Assembly (NCBI GenBank): GCA_965199845.1
Contig: CBDATZ010000054.1
Span: 1,068,071-1,132,070, forward strand
DNA: 64,000 bases
Direction of reading: 5' to 3'
Source: Ilyomonas sp965199845
GTDB lineage: Bacteria > Bacteroidota > Bacteroidia > Chitinophagales > Chitinophagaceae
Part shown: one piece after another, positions 27,282 to 37,784 of the stretch
How the letters are laid out: the number at the start of each line of letters is the position of its first letter
Numbering within the stretch: position 1 is the first letter of the stretch
The notes under the pieces: model-generated
Told to the model about the DNA's origin: nothing
Seen by the model: only the letters and a program-made list of their open reading frames with translations
Databases searched by the model: none
Made by a program: the position numbers and the translations under genes

Positions 27282-29495
27282 ATGGGTAAAAACGTAATTT
27301 TAAAAACCAGTGTGCAATTGCTTGGCTACCAGTTTATTGATGCGAAATATTTGCCGGAAGGCGAAAATGAATATTACCTGCGTAACACGCAAAACCGCAG
27401 TGGTATTGATTATCGCGGCTTAAAGGCTTACGAGATTGAAGCGCTTGTTCGCAACCACAATACGAGCGATAACTGGAATCATATTCTGGTATCTGATGCC
27501 TTTAACCCGGAACTGGTAAAGAATTGCAAATTTTACGGTTTGGTTCGCATTGGGAAGTTGGAGCAAGTTGTGCTTAGTTTCAGCGATTTAAAACTGCCGG
27601 TTGGTTTGTATAATTCAACCATTATCAGTTGTGATTTTGGAGATAATGTGGCGATAGAAAACGTTCACTATTTATCGCATTATATTATTGGCAGTGAAGT
27701 TATGATTACCAATGTAGATGAACTGGTAACAACAAATCACGCGAAGTTTGGAAATGGAATTGTAAAAGACGGTGAACCTGAAAATGTGCGTATCTGGCTT
27801 GAGATTGCCAATGAAAACAGCAACCGCAGCGTGATGCCTTTTAATGGTATGCAACCCGGCGATGCCTGGCTTTGGAGTCATTACCGCGAAGACGAATTGT
27901 TGATGAAACGCTTTGCTCTTTTTACCGAAAAAGAGTTTCCATCTGCGCGCGGTTATTATGGTAAAATCGGAGACAGAGCTGTTATTAAAAACAGTAGTAT
28001 AATTAAAGATGTCTGGATTGGTGAAGACGCTTATATAAAAGGCGCAAACAAGCTTAAAAATCTGACTATTAATTCCGGTGAAGAAGGACAAACGCAGATT
28101 GGCGAAGGCTGCGAAATTGTAAACGGAATTATTGGTTATGGTTGCCGCATTTTTTATGGTGTAAAAGCGGTTCGTTTTATTATGGCTTCGCATTCGCAAT
28201 TAAAATATGGGGCGCGTTTAATTAATTCTTACTTAGGCAATAACGCAACCATTTCCTGTTGCGAAGTATTGAATTCATTGATTTTCCCTACACATGAGCA
28301 ACATCATAACAACTCGTTTTTATGCGCTGCTGTTGTTATGGGACAAAGCAATATTCCGGCTGGCGCAACCATTGGTTCCAACCACAATTCGCGTAGCGCC
28401 GATGGCGAATTTATAGCTGGTCGCGGCTTTTGGCCAGGCTTGTGTGTCAGCATCAAACACAATACAAAACTGGCAAGTTTTACCATATTAGCCAAAGGCG
28501 ATTATGCGTATGAAATGAATGTACCGATTCCGTTTTCGTTAATCAGTAACGATGTGGCAAAAGACAGGCTTGTTATCATGCCGGCTTATTGGTTTTTGTA
28601 TAACATGTACGCATTGGCAAGAAATAGCTGGAAATATGCTGACCGTGATAAGCGCAAAGAAAAAATACAGTTTTTAGAGAATGATTATTTAGCGCCCGAC
28701 AGCATAAACGAAATGTTTGATTCTCTGGTTTTGTTTCAAACGGCAACCGGCACAGCTTATTATAAACATAGCAACAGCAACGCTTTGGTAACAGATGAAG
28801 AATGCAGATGGAAAGGAAAAGAACTGTTAGATAATAAAGCTGATGTTATCAATGAATTAGAAATCGTTGTTCCCGGCTTTGAAAATACAAAGCGAAAAAC
28901 GATTCTTATTAAAGTGCAGAAAGCATACGATGCGTTTACAAACATGATTGTTTATTATGGCATCAATCAATTGATTTTATGGTATAAAGAAAGCCATCAA
29001 ACAAAAACAAATCTGAAAGATATTTTACCGCAGGCAAAGAGAAATAATTGGCTGAATATCGGCGGGCAATTAATGCCGGAAGAAGATGTTCATCAATTTA
29101 AAATTGATATTAAGGAAGACAATATAAACAACTGGCAGGATGTGCATCGTTTTTACTTTGAGCAAGGCGAAAACTACAAACAACAAAAGCGCAATCACGC
29201 ATTAGCTTCCCTGGCAGAAATTAAAGAAATAAATCTGCCCGATTTATCTTCCGAAGACATCATACACTTGTTGGATGAAGCAGTTGAAATAAAGAAAACA
29301 ATTGTTGAAAACATCTATTCATCAAGAGCGAAAGACTATACCAATTCATTCCGCAAAATGACGTATGAAAGTGAGGTGGAAATGGAAAAAGTGTTAGGTA
29401 AATTAAATGATAATGGTTTCATTAAACAACAGCAGCAGGAGCTTGATTTATTTATAAAAGAAGTAACTGCTTTACAAGCCAGCTTACGATATTAA
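27282..29495 (+). CDS. DUF4954 family protein (left-handed beta-helix)
   Basis: 737 residues from ATG 27282 (a longer in-frame extension upstream is low-complexity and unlikely). Residues about 90-430 carry many hexapeptide-type turns (IIKDVWIGEDAYIKG, GVKAVRFIMASH, GATIGSNHNSRSADGEF), the left-handed beta-helix of sugar-nucleotide acyl- and uridylyltransferases. The C-terminal third (from about 520) is helical. The family is widespread in Bacteroidota; no substrate is known to me. It is followed after 37 bases by the antiporter gene. Confidence 0.93.
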   Translation: MGKNVILKTSVQLLGYQFIDAKYLPEGENEYYLRNTQNRSGIDYRGLKAYEIEALVRNHNTSDNWNHILVSDAFNPELVKNCKFYGLVRIGKLEQVVLSFSDLKLPVGLYNSTIISCDFGDNVAIENVHYLSHYIIGSEVMITNVDELVTTNHAKFGNGIVKDGEPENVRIWLEIANENSNRSVMPFNGMQPGDAWLWSHYREDELLMKRFALFTEKEFPSARGYYGKIGDRAVIKNSSIIKDVWIGEDAYIKGANKLKNLTINSGEEGQTQIGEGCEIVNGIIGYGCRIFYGVKAVRFIMASHSQLKYGARLINSYLGNNATISCCEVLNSLIFPTHEQHHNNSFLCAAVVMGQSNIPAGATIGSNHNSRSADGEFIAGRGFWPGLCVSIKHNTKLASFTILAKGDYAYEMNVPIPFSLISNDVAKDRLVIMPAYWFLYNMYALARNSWKYADRDKRKEKIQFLENDYLAPDSINEMFDSLVLFQTATGTAYYKHSNSNALVTDEECRWKGKELLDNKADVINELEIVVPGFENTKRKTILIKVQKAYDAFTNMIVYYGINQLILWYKESHQTKTNLKDILPQAKRNNWLNIGGQLMPEEDVHQFKIDIKEDNINNWQDVHRFYFEQGENYKQQKRNHALASLAEIKEINLPDLSSEDIIHLLDEAVEIKKTIVENIYSSRAKDYTNSFRKMTYESEVEMEKVLGKLNDNGFIKQQQQELDLFIKEVTALQASLRY

Positions 29496-29532
29496 ATGAA
29501 TAAACTGTAACTAAAAGCAACCAAAATTAAAC

Positions 29533-30771
29533 ATGACTTTATATACCATTCTTACCATCATTATTTGCATATCATCGCTATTCGCTTTTGTAATTGCGAA
29601 GTACACGAAACTGCCTACCACCATTGGTGTTATGATTATAACATTGCTGGTTTCGCTGGTAGCCGTCATATTAAATCGTTCTGTATTGCCGTTCTCTACA
29701 AATGGTATTAAAAATGCTATTGCCGTAATTGATTTTCATGATTTGTTATTGAACCGGATGCTTGGTTTTCTTTTGTTTGCCGGTGCTTTGCATATCAATA
29801 TAAAAGACTTAAAAAAGCAAAGTCTGCCAGTCATCTTATTAGCTTCCGGAGGCGTAATTGTTTCTGCGTTTGTTGTTGGTGTATTGACTTACTATTTGTT
29901 TCAGTTGTTTCAATTTAATGTGCCGCTTATTTATTGTCTTTTGTTTGGTACTCTTATTTCTCCAACCGACCCGATTGCTGTGCTTGGTGTTTTAAAAAAT
30001 GCAAATATTCCCAAAGCGTTAGAACTCAAAATAAGTGGTGAATCTTTGTTTAACGATGGTATGGCGCTTGTTATGTTTACGCTGCTTTATGAAGTCGCAT
30101 TATCAGGTACCGATCACCTTAGTTTTTCCAGTGTTTCTCTATTATTTTTACAGGAAGCCGGCGGCGGTTTACTCTTTGGTTTTTTATTAGGTTATGCCGG
30201 ATATTTTTTAAACAAATCCATAGATAATTATGGTGTTGAAGTATTAATTACAGTAGCTATGGTAATGGGTGGTTATGAACTTGCCAATTACTTACATCTG
30301 TCCGGTGCTTTGGCAATGGTAACGGCGGGTATCATTACGGGCAACCAGGCAAAAAGAGAAGCCATGTCAGATATTACCCGCGATTATTTAGGTAAGTTCT
30401 GGGATTTGCTGGATGAAATTTTAAACGCCATTCTTTTCGTGCTGATTGGTTTGGAAATGTTGATTATTCCCGTTACAAAAGGCATTGTAGGATTGGGGTT
30501 GATTGCCATTGTAATAGTATTGGCAGCCCGTTATATTTCTGTCGGCGTATTTGTATTTGCTTTAAAAAAAATGATTCCGTTTGAAAAAAATACAGTTCAG
30601 ATTCTTACCTGGGGCGGCGTGCGTGGCGGCATTTCGGTGGCGTTAGCTTTATCGCTCGCCGATTCTATGTATAAAAATGAATTTCTTGCTATCACTTATA
30701 TTATCGTTGTGTTTTCTATTGTTGTGCAAGGTTTAACCATTGGAAAAGTGGCTAAGAAATTAACTGCGTAA
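29533..30771 (+). CDS. Sodium/proton antiporter, CPA1 family
   Basis: A 412-residue protein with 12 to 13 membrane helices. The ion-binding motif SPTDPIAVLGVLK and the following GESLFNDGMALVMF carry the conserved Asp pair (ND) of NhaP/CPA1 antiporters, and GGVRGGISVALALSL is the later conserved segment. It probably exchanges cytoplasmic Na+ (or K+) for protons. Lies just after the DUF4954 gene, maybe in one transcript. Confidence 0.95.
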   Translation: MTLYTILTIIICISSLFAFVIAKYTKLPTTIGVMIITLLVSLVAVILNRSVLPFSTNGIKNAIAVIDFHDLLLNRMLGFLLFAGALHINIKDLKKQSLPVILLASGGVIVSAFVVGVLTYYLFQLFQFNVPLIYCLLFGTLISPTDPIAVLGVLKNANIPKALELKISGESLFNDGMALVMFTLLYEVALSGTDHLSFSSVSLLFLQEAGGGLLFGFLLGYAGYFLNKSIDNYGVEVLITVAMVMGGYELANYLHLSGALAMVTAGIITGNQAKREAMSDITRDYLGKFWDLLDEILNAILFVLIGLEMLIIPVTKGIVGLGLIAIVIVLAARYISVGVFVFALKKMIPFEKNTVQILTWGGVRGGISVALALSLADSMYKNEFLAITYIIVVFSIVVQGLTIGKVAKKLTA

Positions 30772-30920
30772 AATAAGTTTACTCAAATGCCTTTGGTGTT
30801 TTCCTGATTTGATGTAACCAGCGTTTAAAACTACGGTTGAACAAGTTGCCGCAAAATGCTAAATATTATTTTAATTCGTAAACAGGAAAGTGCGCGAAAA
30901 GTTTCTCGCATCTGCTTTCC

Positions 30921-30928
30921 TATCTTTG
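30921..30928 (+). promoter_or_regulatory. -7 box directly before lepA
   Basis: TATCTTTG is a perfect TAnnTTTG box ending eight bases before the lepA ATG at 30936. Transcription would begin almost at the start codon, giving a nearly leaderless mRNA. Confidence 0.5.
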
Positions 30929-30935
30929 CCCGCTT

Positions 30936-32720
30936 ATGAAGCACTTTCGCAATTTTTGTATTATTGCCCACATAGATCACGGAAAAAGCACACTGGCAGA
31001 CCGGCTTCTGGAACGCACCAAAACCATTGGTGAACGCGACATGATGAACCAGGTGCTTGACGATATGGACCTCGAGCGCGAAAAAGGCATCACCATAAAA
31101 AGTCACGCCATTCAAATGCTGTATGAGCTTAACGGCACAACTTATACATTCAATTTAATTGATACGCCCGGTCACGTTGACTTTAGCTATGAAGTAAGCC
31201 GCGCTTTGGCTGCCTGCGAAGGCGCTTTGTTATTGGTTGATGCTTCGCAAGGCATACAGGCGCAAACCATTTCTAATTTGTATCTCGCTATTGATAATAA
31301 CCTGGAAATTATTCCGGTTATAAACAAGATAGATATGGATGGCGCAATGGTAGCCGAAGTAAAAGATCAGATAATTGATTTGATTGGTTGTAAAGAAGAT
31401 GAAATTCTGTTAGCCAGTGCCAAAAACGGAATTGGTTTGGAAGAAATTCTGGAAGCCATTGTAAAAAGAATTCCATCGCCCAAAGGCAATCCCGACGCGC
31501 CTTTGCAAGCCTTGATTTTTGATAGTGTTTTCAATAGTTTCAGAGGAATTATATCTTATTTCAGAGTGTTTAACGGCACACTTAAAAAAGGCGCGCGCAT
31601 TAAGTTTGTAGCTACCGGACAGGAATATTTTGCCGATGAAGTCGGCGTATTAAAATTAGGCTTGCAACCAACGCCAGAAGTTGGCGCCGGTGATGTTGGA
31701 TATATTGTTACCGGAATTAAAAATGCGAAGGAAGTAAAGGTTGGCGATACTATAACATTGGCTTCGCAACCCGGCGAAATGATTCGCGGTTTTGAAGAAG
31801 TAAAGCCCATGGTTTTTGCCGGCATCTTCCCCGTGGTAACAGAAGATTTTGAAGAGCTGCGCGATTGTATGGATAAGTTACAATTAAACGATGCTTCTTT
31901 AACTTACGAGCTGGAAACCTCGCAGGCATTGGGTTTCGGCTTTCGTTGCGGCTTTTTGGGTTTGCTTCACATGGAAATTATCCAGGAGCGTTTGGAGCGC
32001 GAATTCAATCAAACCGTAATTACAACGGTTCCCAATGTTAGCTTTCATGCATATACCACGAAAGGCGACAAACTGATTGTAAACAATCCGGCGCAAATGC
32101 CGGAAGTCACCAAAATTGATCGTTTGGAAGAACCATTTATTCGTGCGCAAATCATTACGCTGCCGGATTATATTGGAAACATTATGACGCTTTGTTTAGG
32201 CAAGCGTGGCATCTTATTAAACCAAAGTTATCTAACTACAACACGTGTTGAGTTAATTTTTGAAATGCCGTTAACCGAAATTGTATTTGACTTTTATGAT
32301 AAACTGAAAGGACAAACACGCGGTTACGCATCGTTCGACTATACGCCAATTGATTATCGCGACAGCGATATTGTGCGAATGGATATTCTTTTAAATGCTG
32401 AAAAAGTAGATGCGTTAAGTGCTTTAATTCATCGCAGCCGCTCGCAGGATTTTGGTCGTAAGCTATGCGAAAAACTGAAAGAATTATTACCACGCCAGCA
32501 ATTCCAGATTGCCATACAAGCGGCTATCGGCGCAAAGGTTATTGCCCGCGAAAACATCAGCGCGATGCGAAAAGACGTAACCGCTAAATGTTATGGCGGT
32601 GACATCAGCCGTAAAAGAAAATTGCTGGAAAAACAAAAAGAAGGTAAAAAACGAATGCGCCAGATTGGTAATGTAGAAGTGCCGCAGGAAGCGTTTTTAG
32701 CTGTGTTGAAATTGGATTAA
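30936..32720 (+). CDS. lepA: Elongation factor 4 (LepA GTPase)
   Basis: 594 residues, the normal EF4 length. GTPase motifs: G1 IAHIDHGKSTLADRL (about 9-23), G3 IDTPGHVDF, G4 VINKIDMD. Then the EF-Tu-like domain II, and the C-terminal LepA domain with GQTRGYASFDY, KVIARENISAMRKDVTAKC and the basic tail KEGKKRMRQIG. LepA back-translocates or remodels ribosomes under stress such as high magnesium or low pH. Confidence 0.99.
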   Translation: MKHFRNFCIIAHIDHGKSTLADRLLERTKTIGERDMMNQVLDDMDLEREKGITIKSHAIQMLYELNGTTYTFNLIDTPGHVDFSYEVSRALAACEGALLLVDASQGIQAQTISNLYLAIDNNLEIIPVINKIDMDGAMVAEVKDQIIDLIGCKEDEILLASAKNGIGLEEILEAIVKRIPSPKGNPDAPLQALIFDSVFNSFRGIISYFRVFNGTLKKGARIKFVATGQEYFADEVGVLKLGLQPTPEVGAGDVGYIVTGIKNAKEVKVGDTITLASQPGEMIRGFEEVKPMVFAGIFPVVTEDFEELRDCMDKLQLNDASLTYELETSQALGFGFRCGFLGLLHMEIIQERLEREFNQTVITTVPNVSFHAYTTKGDKLIVNNPAQMPEVTKIDRLEEPFIRAQIITLPDYIGNIMTLCLGKRGILLNQSYLTTTRVELIFEMPLTEIVFDFYDKLKGQTRGYASFDYTPIDYRDSDIVRMDILLNAEKVDALSALIHRSRSQDFGRKLCEKLKELLPRQQFQIAIQAAIGAKVIARENISAMRKDVTAKCYGGDISRKRKLLEKQKEGKKRMRQIGNVEVPQEAFLAVLKLD

Positions 32721-32902
32721 AATTAGTCTTGCTTATTTATTTTGTTTTGCTATTTCTAATCAGCAAAATACATTCTGATTCATTTGATATGTAAGAATTG
32801 TTTTATGCCTTTTCTTAATTGTTCTTCGTATTTGTAATGTAACCTATACTTTGATGAATGAAATCAAAGTTGCTTTTCTCTTATTATGTAAAAGGAACAG
32901 GA

Positions 32903-33871
32903 TTATTTTTTGATATAAAAAATTCTCTGATCGCCTTTTCCTTCTACGTTTAACTTTATCGTTTTTCCCCGGAATGACTCGATTTGAGCTTTGGTAAAAA
33001 CAGGTCGTCTGAAAATCCTTTTGAAAACAGGTACATAGTAAGATTCAGCAGAAATAAGACTTATATCTTTTTTATATTGTTCGCTGCCGATAAATTGAAA
33101 TACATCAGAATCATCTACAATTTTATTGAGTGAAAGCCCAACAGAATTAACGAGATAATTTATGCTTTTGTTCGTATGCAAAAAAACGTGTCTTGGTGCA
33201 TCTAACTGAACCCAGTTATTTTTATAATGATCGTAAGCATAAGAATCTGAAACCGGTATCCGGATGATACATAACCCATCAGGTGATAAAAGCGATTTAA
33301 TTTTTGTGAGTATTTCCTGCGGATTATCCATGTGCTCAAAACTGTGATGCAGCATGATAAGATCATACAGATTATCTTCAGGCAATTCAGTCAAAAATTT
33401 CTTTTCCACTTTCCAGCCATCCTTAATTATGTCTTTTGCTATAAATGGATCTACACCGTTAACTTTTTTAAAACCTAAATGGAATAGTGCGTCTAACAAA
33501 TCTCCGCTTCCGCAACCAACATCTAAAATATTCATGTCTCTTTTTATAATGCCTTGTAAGGCTGCGGCCTCCTTACTTTCAGGCAATTTAAAAAAATGAA
33601 ATTTTTTACTGTTAAGTGTTTTGCCAACAGATAGATATTTTACAAACTTTTTAATCCTGCTTTTTAAAGAGTTCGCAGATCCCGAAAAGCTATAATAATC
33701 GCCTGGATATAACTTGTCAACATCCTGAACAGGTTGCGCTATTTGCAATACTCCGCAATTACTGCATTTGTAATATTTATAACAGCTTCGCGTTCCAAAC
33801 ATCATTTCTTTCACATTAAGAATGTCTGTAAAAGAATTACAATTACAAATCCGGCAGTGTGTTAGTATCAT
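32903..33871 (-). CDS. Class I SAM-dependent methyltransferase with N-terminal zinc ribbon
   Basis: 322 residues from ATG 33871 (TTG at 33877 is possible). The N terminus has paired cysteines, HCRICNCNS and YKCSNCGVLQIA, a zinc-ribbon seen in sugar or lipid C-methyltransferases. A Rossmann domain follows: MNILDVGCGSGDLLDAL (SAM site, about 115), DLIMLHHSFEHMDNPQEIL, GLCIIRIPVSDSYAY. It is divergent from the polysaccharide operon across a 520-base gap and may methylate a sugar of the exported polysaccharide. Confidence 0.92.
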   Translation of the reverse strand: MILTHCRICNCNSFTDILNVKEMMFGTRSCYKYYKCSNCGVLQIAQPVQDVDKLYPGDYYSFSGSANSLKSRIKKFVKYLSVGKTLNSKKFHFFKLPESKEAAALQGIIKRDMNILDVGCGSGDLLDALFHLGFKKVNGVDPFIAKDIIKDGWKVEKKFLTELPEDNLYDLIMLHHSFEHMDNPQEILTKIKSLLSPDGLCIIRIPVSDSYAYDHYKNNWVQLDAPRHVFLHTNKSINYLVNSVGLSLNKIVDDSDVFQFIGSEQYKKDISLISAESYYVPVFKRIFRRPVFTKAQIESFRGKTIKLNVEGKGDQRIFYIKK

Positions 33872-34393
33872 AAACAAAATAATAATTTGTGTAAAGCAAC
33901 AAATGAATAACAGCTAAAATTTAGTAAATAAAATTATCAGCATAATACAAATCAGGTCATCGAGTTTGAAACACTAAATTCTTTAAAAGCTTATCATCGT
34001 TGCAGTGTAAATGTGGTTAAAAAGTAATTTTTTGATTGTAATATTTTGCTACTTTTTATTAATACTTCGCAATATTAAGTTGTAAAAGGCAATACCCTAA
34101 GTGAAATAAAAAATAAAATAACAGCACATTACAAGCAAGCAATAATTGAACGAAACCGAAGGTTAGAATACCGTTATTACAAATGAGTTTAGGAATTTGA
34201 TACTACAGACTATTTGTTTTAAAACTCGTATTTTTTACTTACTAATTATATTACCTGGTTGTTATATAAACAGAAACAAACAGAAGATGAAGAAATTATT
34301 GAACTTGTATCGGTTAATTAAAATTAACGACCTTCGAATTTCTAAACCGCCAATTCAGTTACATTTGTATGCTTTTAACAAAACTCCGCTTTG
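33872..34393. other. Long AT-rich region between divergent genes
   Basis: No gene is supported here: a 65-codon ORF at 34197-34394 begins with TTG and is composition-like noise. The stretch probably contains the promoters of the methyltransferase and of the polysaccharide genes, but no box matching TAnnTTTG at a good distance was found. Confidence 0.5.
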
Positions 34394-35215
34394 ATGAAGA
34401 TGACTTTCAAACCAAACACTATCTCTGTATTTTCTACTCTCATTACAATTCTTTTTTCTTCTCTTCTTTTTTCCTGTACAACCGAGCGCATTTCTTATTT
34501 TAAAGATATTTCCGACTCAACCAAAACAAAATATATTGATCTTCCTGCTTTTACGCCGCCGGTAATTCATCCCGATGATATTTTAAACATAAATATTCAA
34601 ACGCTTGACCCGCAGGCAAACCAGCTTTTGAACCAGGGAAATCTGCCAATCTTATCAGGCATCACAACTACCAATTCGGTAAATGCGCAGCAGCAGGTTG
34701 TATCTGGTTATCTGGTAAACAGGAACGGTGATATTCACATGGCTTATATCGGCAATGTACATGTAGGCGGTATGACAACAAGTGCCTTACATGATACCAT
34801 CGAATCACGCATTTCTTATTATTTTAAAGAGCCTGTCGTGAACGTAAGATTTGCCAATTTTAAAGTCACCGTTTTAGGCGAAGTAAAAACGCCTGCCACT
34901 TTCTCAATACCAAACGAAAAACCTACCGTGCTTGATGCGCTTGGCTTTGCGGGCGACCTTACTATTTACGGCAAGCACAATAATGTATTGTTGATAAGAG
35001 AAACCGAAGGGAAAAAAGAAATTACCCGGCTAAACCTCGACAGCAGTAATGTGATTGCTTCCAACTACTTTTACCTGCGCCCGAATGATGTGCTGTATGT
35101 AGAACCGACAGAATCGAGAGTGGAAAGCACAAACGCTTACCGCACCCGCGATATTGCTGTGCTGGCAGCCGGCTTATCGCTTATAACCGTTATTGCAGCC
35201 CGTTTAATCCGCTAA
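34394..35215 (+). CDS. Polysaccharide export outer-membrane lipoprotein (Wza-like)
   Basis: 273 residues from ATG 34394. A lipobox LLFSC at about residues 23-27 gives an N-terminal Cys. Polysaccharide biosynthesis/export (PES) domain follows: IHPDDILNINIQTL, the glycine-rich GNVHVGGMTT, then a SLBB-type part with KVTVLGEVKTPATFSIPNEK and the C-terminal NYFYLRPNDVLYVEP, and a last hydrophobic helix. It forms the outer-membrane channel that works with the Wzc-like protein next door. Confidence 0.93.
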   Translation: MKMTFKPNTISVFSTLITILFSSLLFSCTTERISYFKDISDSTKTKYIDLPAFTPPVIHPDDILNINIQTLDPQANQLLNQGNLPILSGITTTNSVNAQQQVVSGYLVNRNGDIHMAYIGNVHVGGMTTSALHDTIESRISYYFKEPVVNVRFANFKVTVLGEVKTPATFSIPNEKPTVLDALGFAGDLTIYGKHNNVLLIRETEGKKEITRLNLDSSNVIASNYFYLRPNDVLYVEPTESRVESTNAYRTRDIAVLAAGLSLITVIAARLIR

Positions 35216-35254
35216 CAGAAACTGCTTATTTTTAATTTCTCAACTACTTATACA

Positions 35255-37639
35255 ATGCGTGAAAATCTGAATGGCACTCTTTCGCCGAAACCGGAAAAGC
35301 AAGGTGATATTGATTTGAAATTTATTGTTGGCAAAGTGTTCGGCAACTGGTACTGGTTTGTTATCTCCGTCATCATCTGGATACTCATTGGCATTTTGTT
35401 TATGATTGTGTTTGCACCCAAATGGAACATCAGTTCCAAGGTAATTGTAAACGGAACCAACAGCAAAGTACAGAGTGGTTTGTCCAGTGAAGCCGGTATG
35501 TTGTCTGACCTTGATTTGTATTCCAAACCCATCAATGTAAATAACGAGTTGCAGATATTGCACAGCCGCTCGCTCATTAACCAGACAATCAAAGACCTGC
35601 AATTAAACGTGGGTTATTTTATAGAAAGAGGAATTATTTATCGTGAAACTTACGATCAGTCGCCTTACTTCATAAAGCTGCTTCATTTGGAGCAAATGCC
35701 TGCTATGAAAGAAGATCCGCAGAAGTATGATATGACGATTGATAAAAACAATGTTGTACACTTTGAAGATGATAATACCGACAGTGTTTTTACTGCGAAA
35801 TACGGCGATACGCTTCGCTTTTATTACGGAAGCTGGGTATTGCAAAAAAATCCTTTGGCAGAAGCTGATCCGAACGCCAGTTACCGTTTAAAAATAGCTT
35901 CAGTTGGCGCTACTTATGAAGACTTAAACGATAATATTATAGCTCTTGTTTACAGCGCCGATGTTACAAGTATTGATATTACAATGGGAAGCAATGTTAA
36001 GAAGAAAGGCGTGGCTACATTAGCGCATCTTCTTAACTTGTATGTAAATTCTGATATTGATAATAACAATCGTATCGCCGATAGCACCATTTCTTTTATC
36101 AATTCAAGACTGGCAACGGTTACGCAGGATTTGAGCCAGGTAGAAAGTAATATCGAGAACTTCAAAAAGTCGAATAATATTGCTGATTTGGATGAGCAGG
36201 GAAGAGCCTTTCTTTCTAACAGTATTGAAACGAATAAAGCGCTTGCCGACCAACAGGTTCAGATACAGGTTATAAACGATTTGGTTGCTTACCTGCAGGA
36301 CGATAAAAACAACCAGCGCGTGATGCCGACAACAGCGCCGATAAAAGACCCGGCGTTTGTAAGCCTGCTTGAAAAATACAATGGCTTGCAGCTCGACAGG
36401 CAACAACTTTTGGTGAACAGTACAGAAAACAATCCGGCTGTAAAAACGCTTGATTTGCAGGCAGCGCAGCTTCGCCAGGATTTGATTAAAAACCTCACTT
36501 CGTACGCGCAAAGCTTAACCTTCAGCCAGAAAGATTTATCGCGCCAGACAAATGAAGTGGCCAGCAACATTCGCAATGTGCCAACACAACAAAGAGTATA
36601 TCTCGAATTTGCCAGGAAGCAAAACGTATTGCAATCGTTATATACTTATCTCTTAACAACAAGAGAGCAGGCTGCTGTATCTAAATCAAACATATCTCCG
36701 ATACGTGTGGTAGATGCGCCGGAAGCTGATGAAATTCAATATTTTCCGGACCCGATTATTATATTTATCGTAGCATTACTTCTGGGTTTAATTACACCGG
36801 CAGTAACCTTGTTTGTAAAAGAATTATTGAACACCAAAGTCATGGTGCCTTCTGATATTGAAGCCTTAACCGAAATTCCGGTGGTATCGCAGATATCGCG
36901 CAGCAAAGGAAAAAATGCTTTGGTAGTAACAAAAGATACGCGCAGCGAAGTATCGGAGCAATTCAGATTGTTGCGTACCAATCTGCAGTATTTGCTAACC
37001 GGCTCTAACGAAAAAGTGATTCTGGTAACTTCGAGTATGGGCGGCGAAGGAAAGTCTTTTGTTGCCATCAATTTCGCTTCTGTGCTGGCGCTGGCTGGTA
37101 AAAAAGTATTGTTGGTTGAAATGGATTTGCGCAAGCCTTCTTTGTCTGCTTCGTTAGGTCTGTCTAACGAAACCGGCGTTACCAATTATATTGTATCAGA
37201 TGTTTCGCTTCGCGATGTTATCAAGCCATCCGGCATTCACGATAATTGCTGGTTGTTAAGCAGTGGCAGCGTTCCGCCAAATCCATCCGAATTAATTATT
37301 CATGATAAAGTAGAAAAATTATTCAGCGAAGCCAGGGCGCAGTTCGATTATGTTATTATAGATACGCCGCCGGCTGGTTTGGTTACAGATGCACAGTTGA
37401 TTTCGAGATTCAGCGATCTTACTTTATATGTGGTAAGACAGAAGTTTACCTTTAAAAGACAGATTAGCACCGCAGAAGAACTGGCGTCTAACGGTAAGCT
37501 GAAGAAAGCTTATATTGTGTTGAATGATGTTCGCAAATTGCCCGGTTACAATTACGGTTCCAGCAGTAAATATGAACATGGTTATTACGATCCGAAAAGA
37601 CCCTGGTACAAGAGAATATTTGGAAAGAAACCGGCATAA
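35255..37639 (+). CDS. Polysaccharide copolymerase / tyrosine autokinase (Wzc-like)
   Basis: 794 residues: Wzz domain with membrane helix 1 at about 31-54, a long periplasmic region with coiled-coil (about 230-430), helix 2 at about 490-513, and a C-terminal bacterial tyrosine kinase. Walker A SSMGGEGKSF near 595, Walker A' LLVEMDLRKPS, Walker B YVIIDTPPAG near 700, and a C-terminal Tyr cluster (NYGSSSKYEHGYYDP) for autophosphorylation. It controls chain length and export through the Wza-like lipoprotein encoded 40 bases upstream. Confidence 0.96.
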   Translation: MRENLNGTLSPKPEKQGDIDLKFIVGKVFGNWYWFVISVIIWILIGILFMIVFAPKWNISSKVIVNGTNSKVQSGLSSEAGMLSDLDLYSKPINVNNELQILHSRSLINQTIKDLQLNVGYFIERGIIYRETYDQSPYFIKLLHLEQMPAMKEDPQKYDMTIDKNNVVHFEDDNTDSVFTAKYGDTLRFYYGSWVLQKNPLAEADPNASYRLKIASVGATYEDLNDNIIALVYSADVTSIDITMGSNVKKKGVATLAHLLNLYVNSDIDNNNRIADSTISFINSRLATVTQDLSQVESNIENFKKSNNIADLDEQGRAFLSNSIETNKALADQQVQIQVINDLVAYLQDDKNNQRVMPTTAPIKDPAFVSLLEKYNGLQLDRQQLLVNSTENNPAVKTLDLQAAQLRQDLIKNLTSYAQSLTFSQKDLSRQTNEVASNIRNVPTQQRVYLEFARKQNVLQSLYTYLLTTREQAAVSKSNISPIRVVDAPEADEIQYFPDPIIIFIVALLLGLITPAVTLFVKELLNTKVMVPSDIEALTEIPVVSQISRSKGKNALVVTKDTRSEVSEQFRLLRTNLQYLLTGSNEKVILVTSSMGGEGKSFVAINFASVLALAGKKVLLVEMDLRKPSLSASLGLSNETGVTNYIVSDVSLRDVIKPSGIHDNCWLLSSGSVPPNPSELIIHDKVEKLFSEARAQFDYVIIDTPPAGLVTDAQLISRFSDLTLYVVRQKFTFKRQISTAEELASNGKLKKAYIVLNDVRKLPGYNYGSSSKYEHGYYDPKRPWYKRIFGKKPA

Positions 37640-37662
37640 ATAAATTTATCTTTAAAAAGCAG

Positions 37663-37705
37663 GTACAGGAAAATACAGCCTTTATAAAACGTATTCTTCC
37701 TGTAC
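37663..37705 (+). promoter_or_regulatory. Hairpin between the wzc-like and sulfotransferase genes
   Basis: GTACAGGAAAATAC (37663-37676) pairs with GTATTCTTCCTGTAC (37691-37705) with one bulged base and a 14-base loop. No T-run follows, so it may stop or stabilise transcripts in the operon. Confidence 0.4.
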
Positions 37706-37784
37706 TCATAAATCAGCCTGATACAAGATGCCAACCAATACAAACGTTTGGATGATTGATTTGTAAATTTTAAAATTCAAACAC

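Noticed and set aside
34197..34394. 65-codon ORF before the wza-like gene
   Set aside because: TTG start, no family resemblance, and AT-rich noise-like composition; treated as part of the promoter region.
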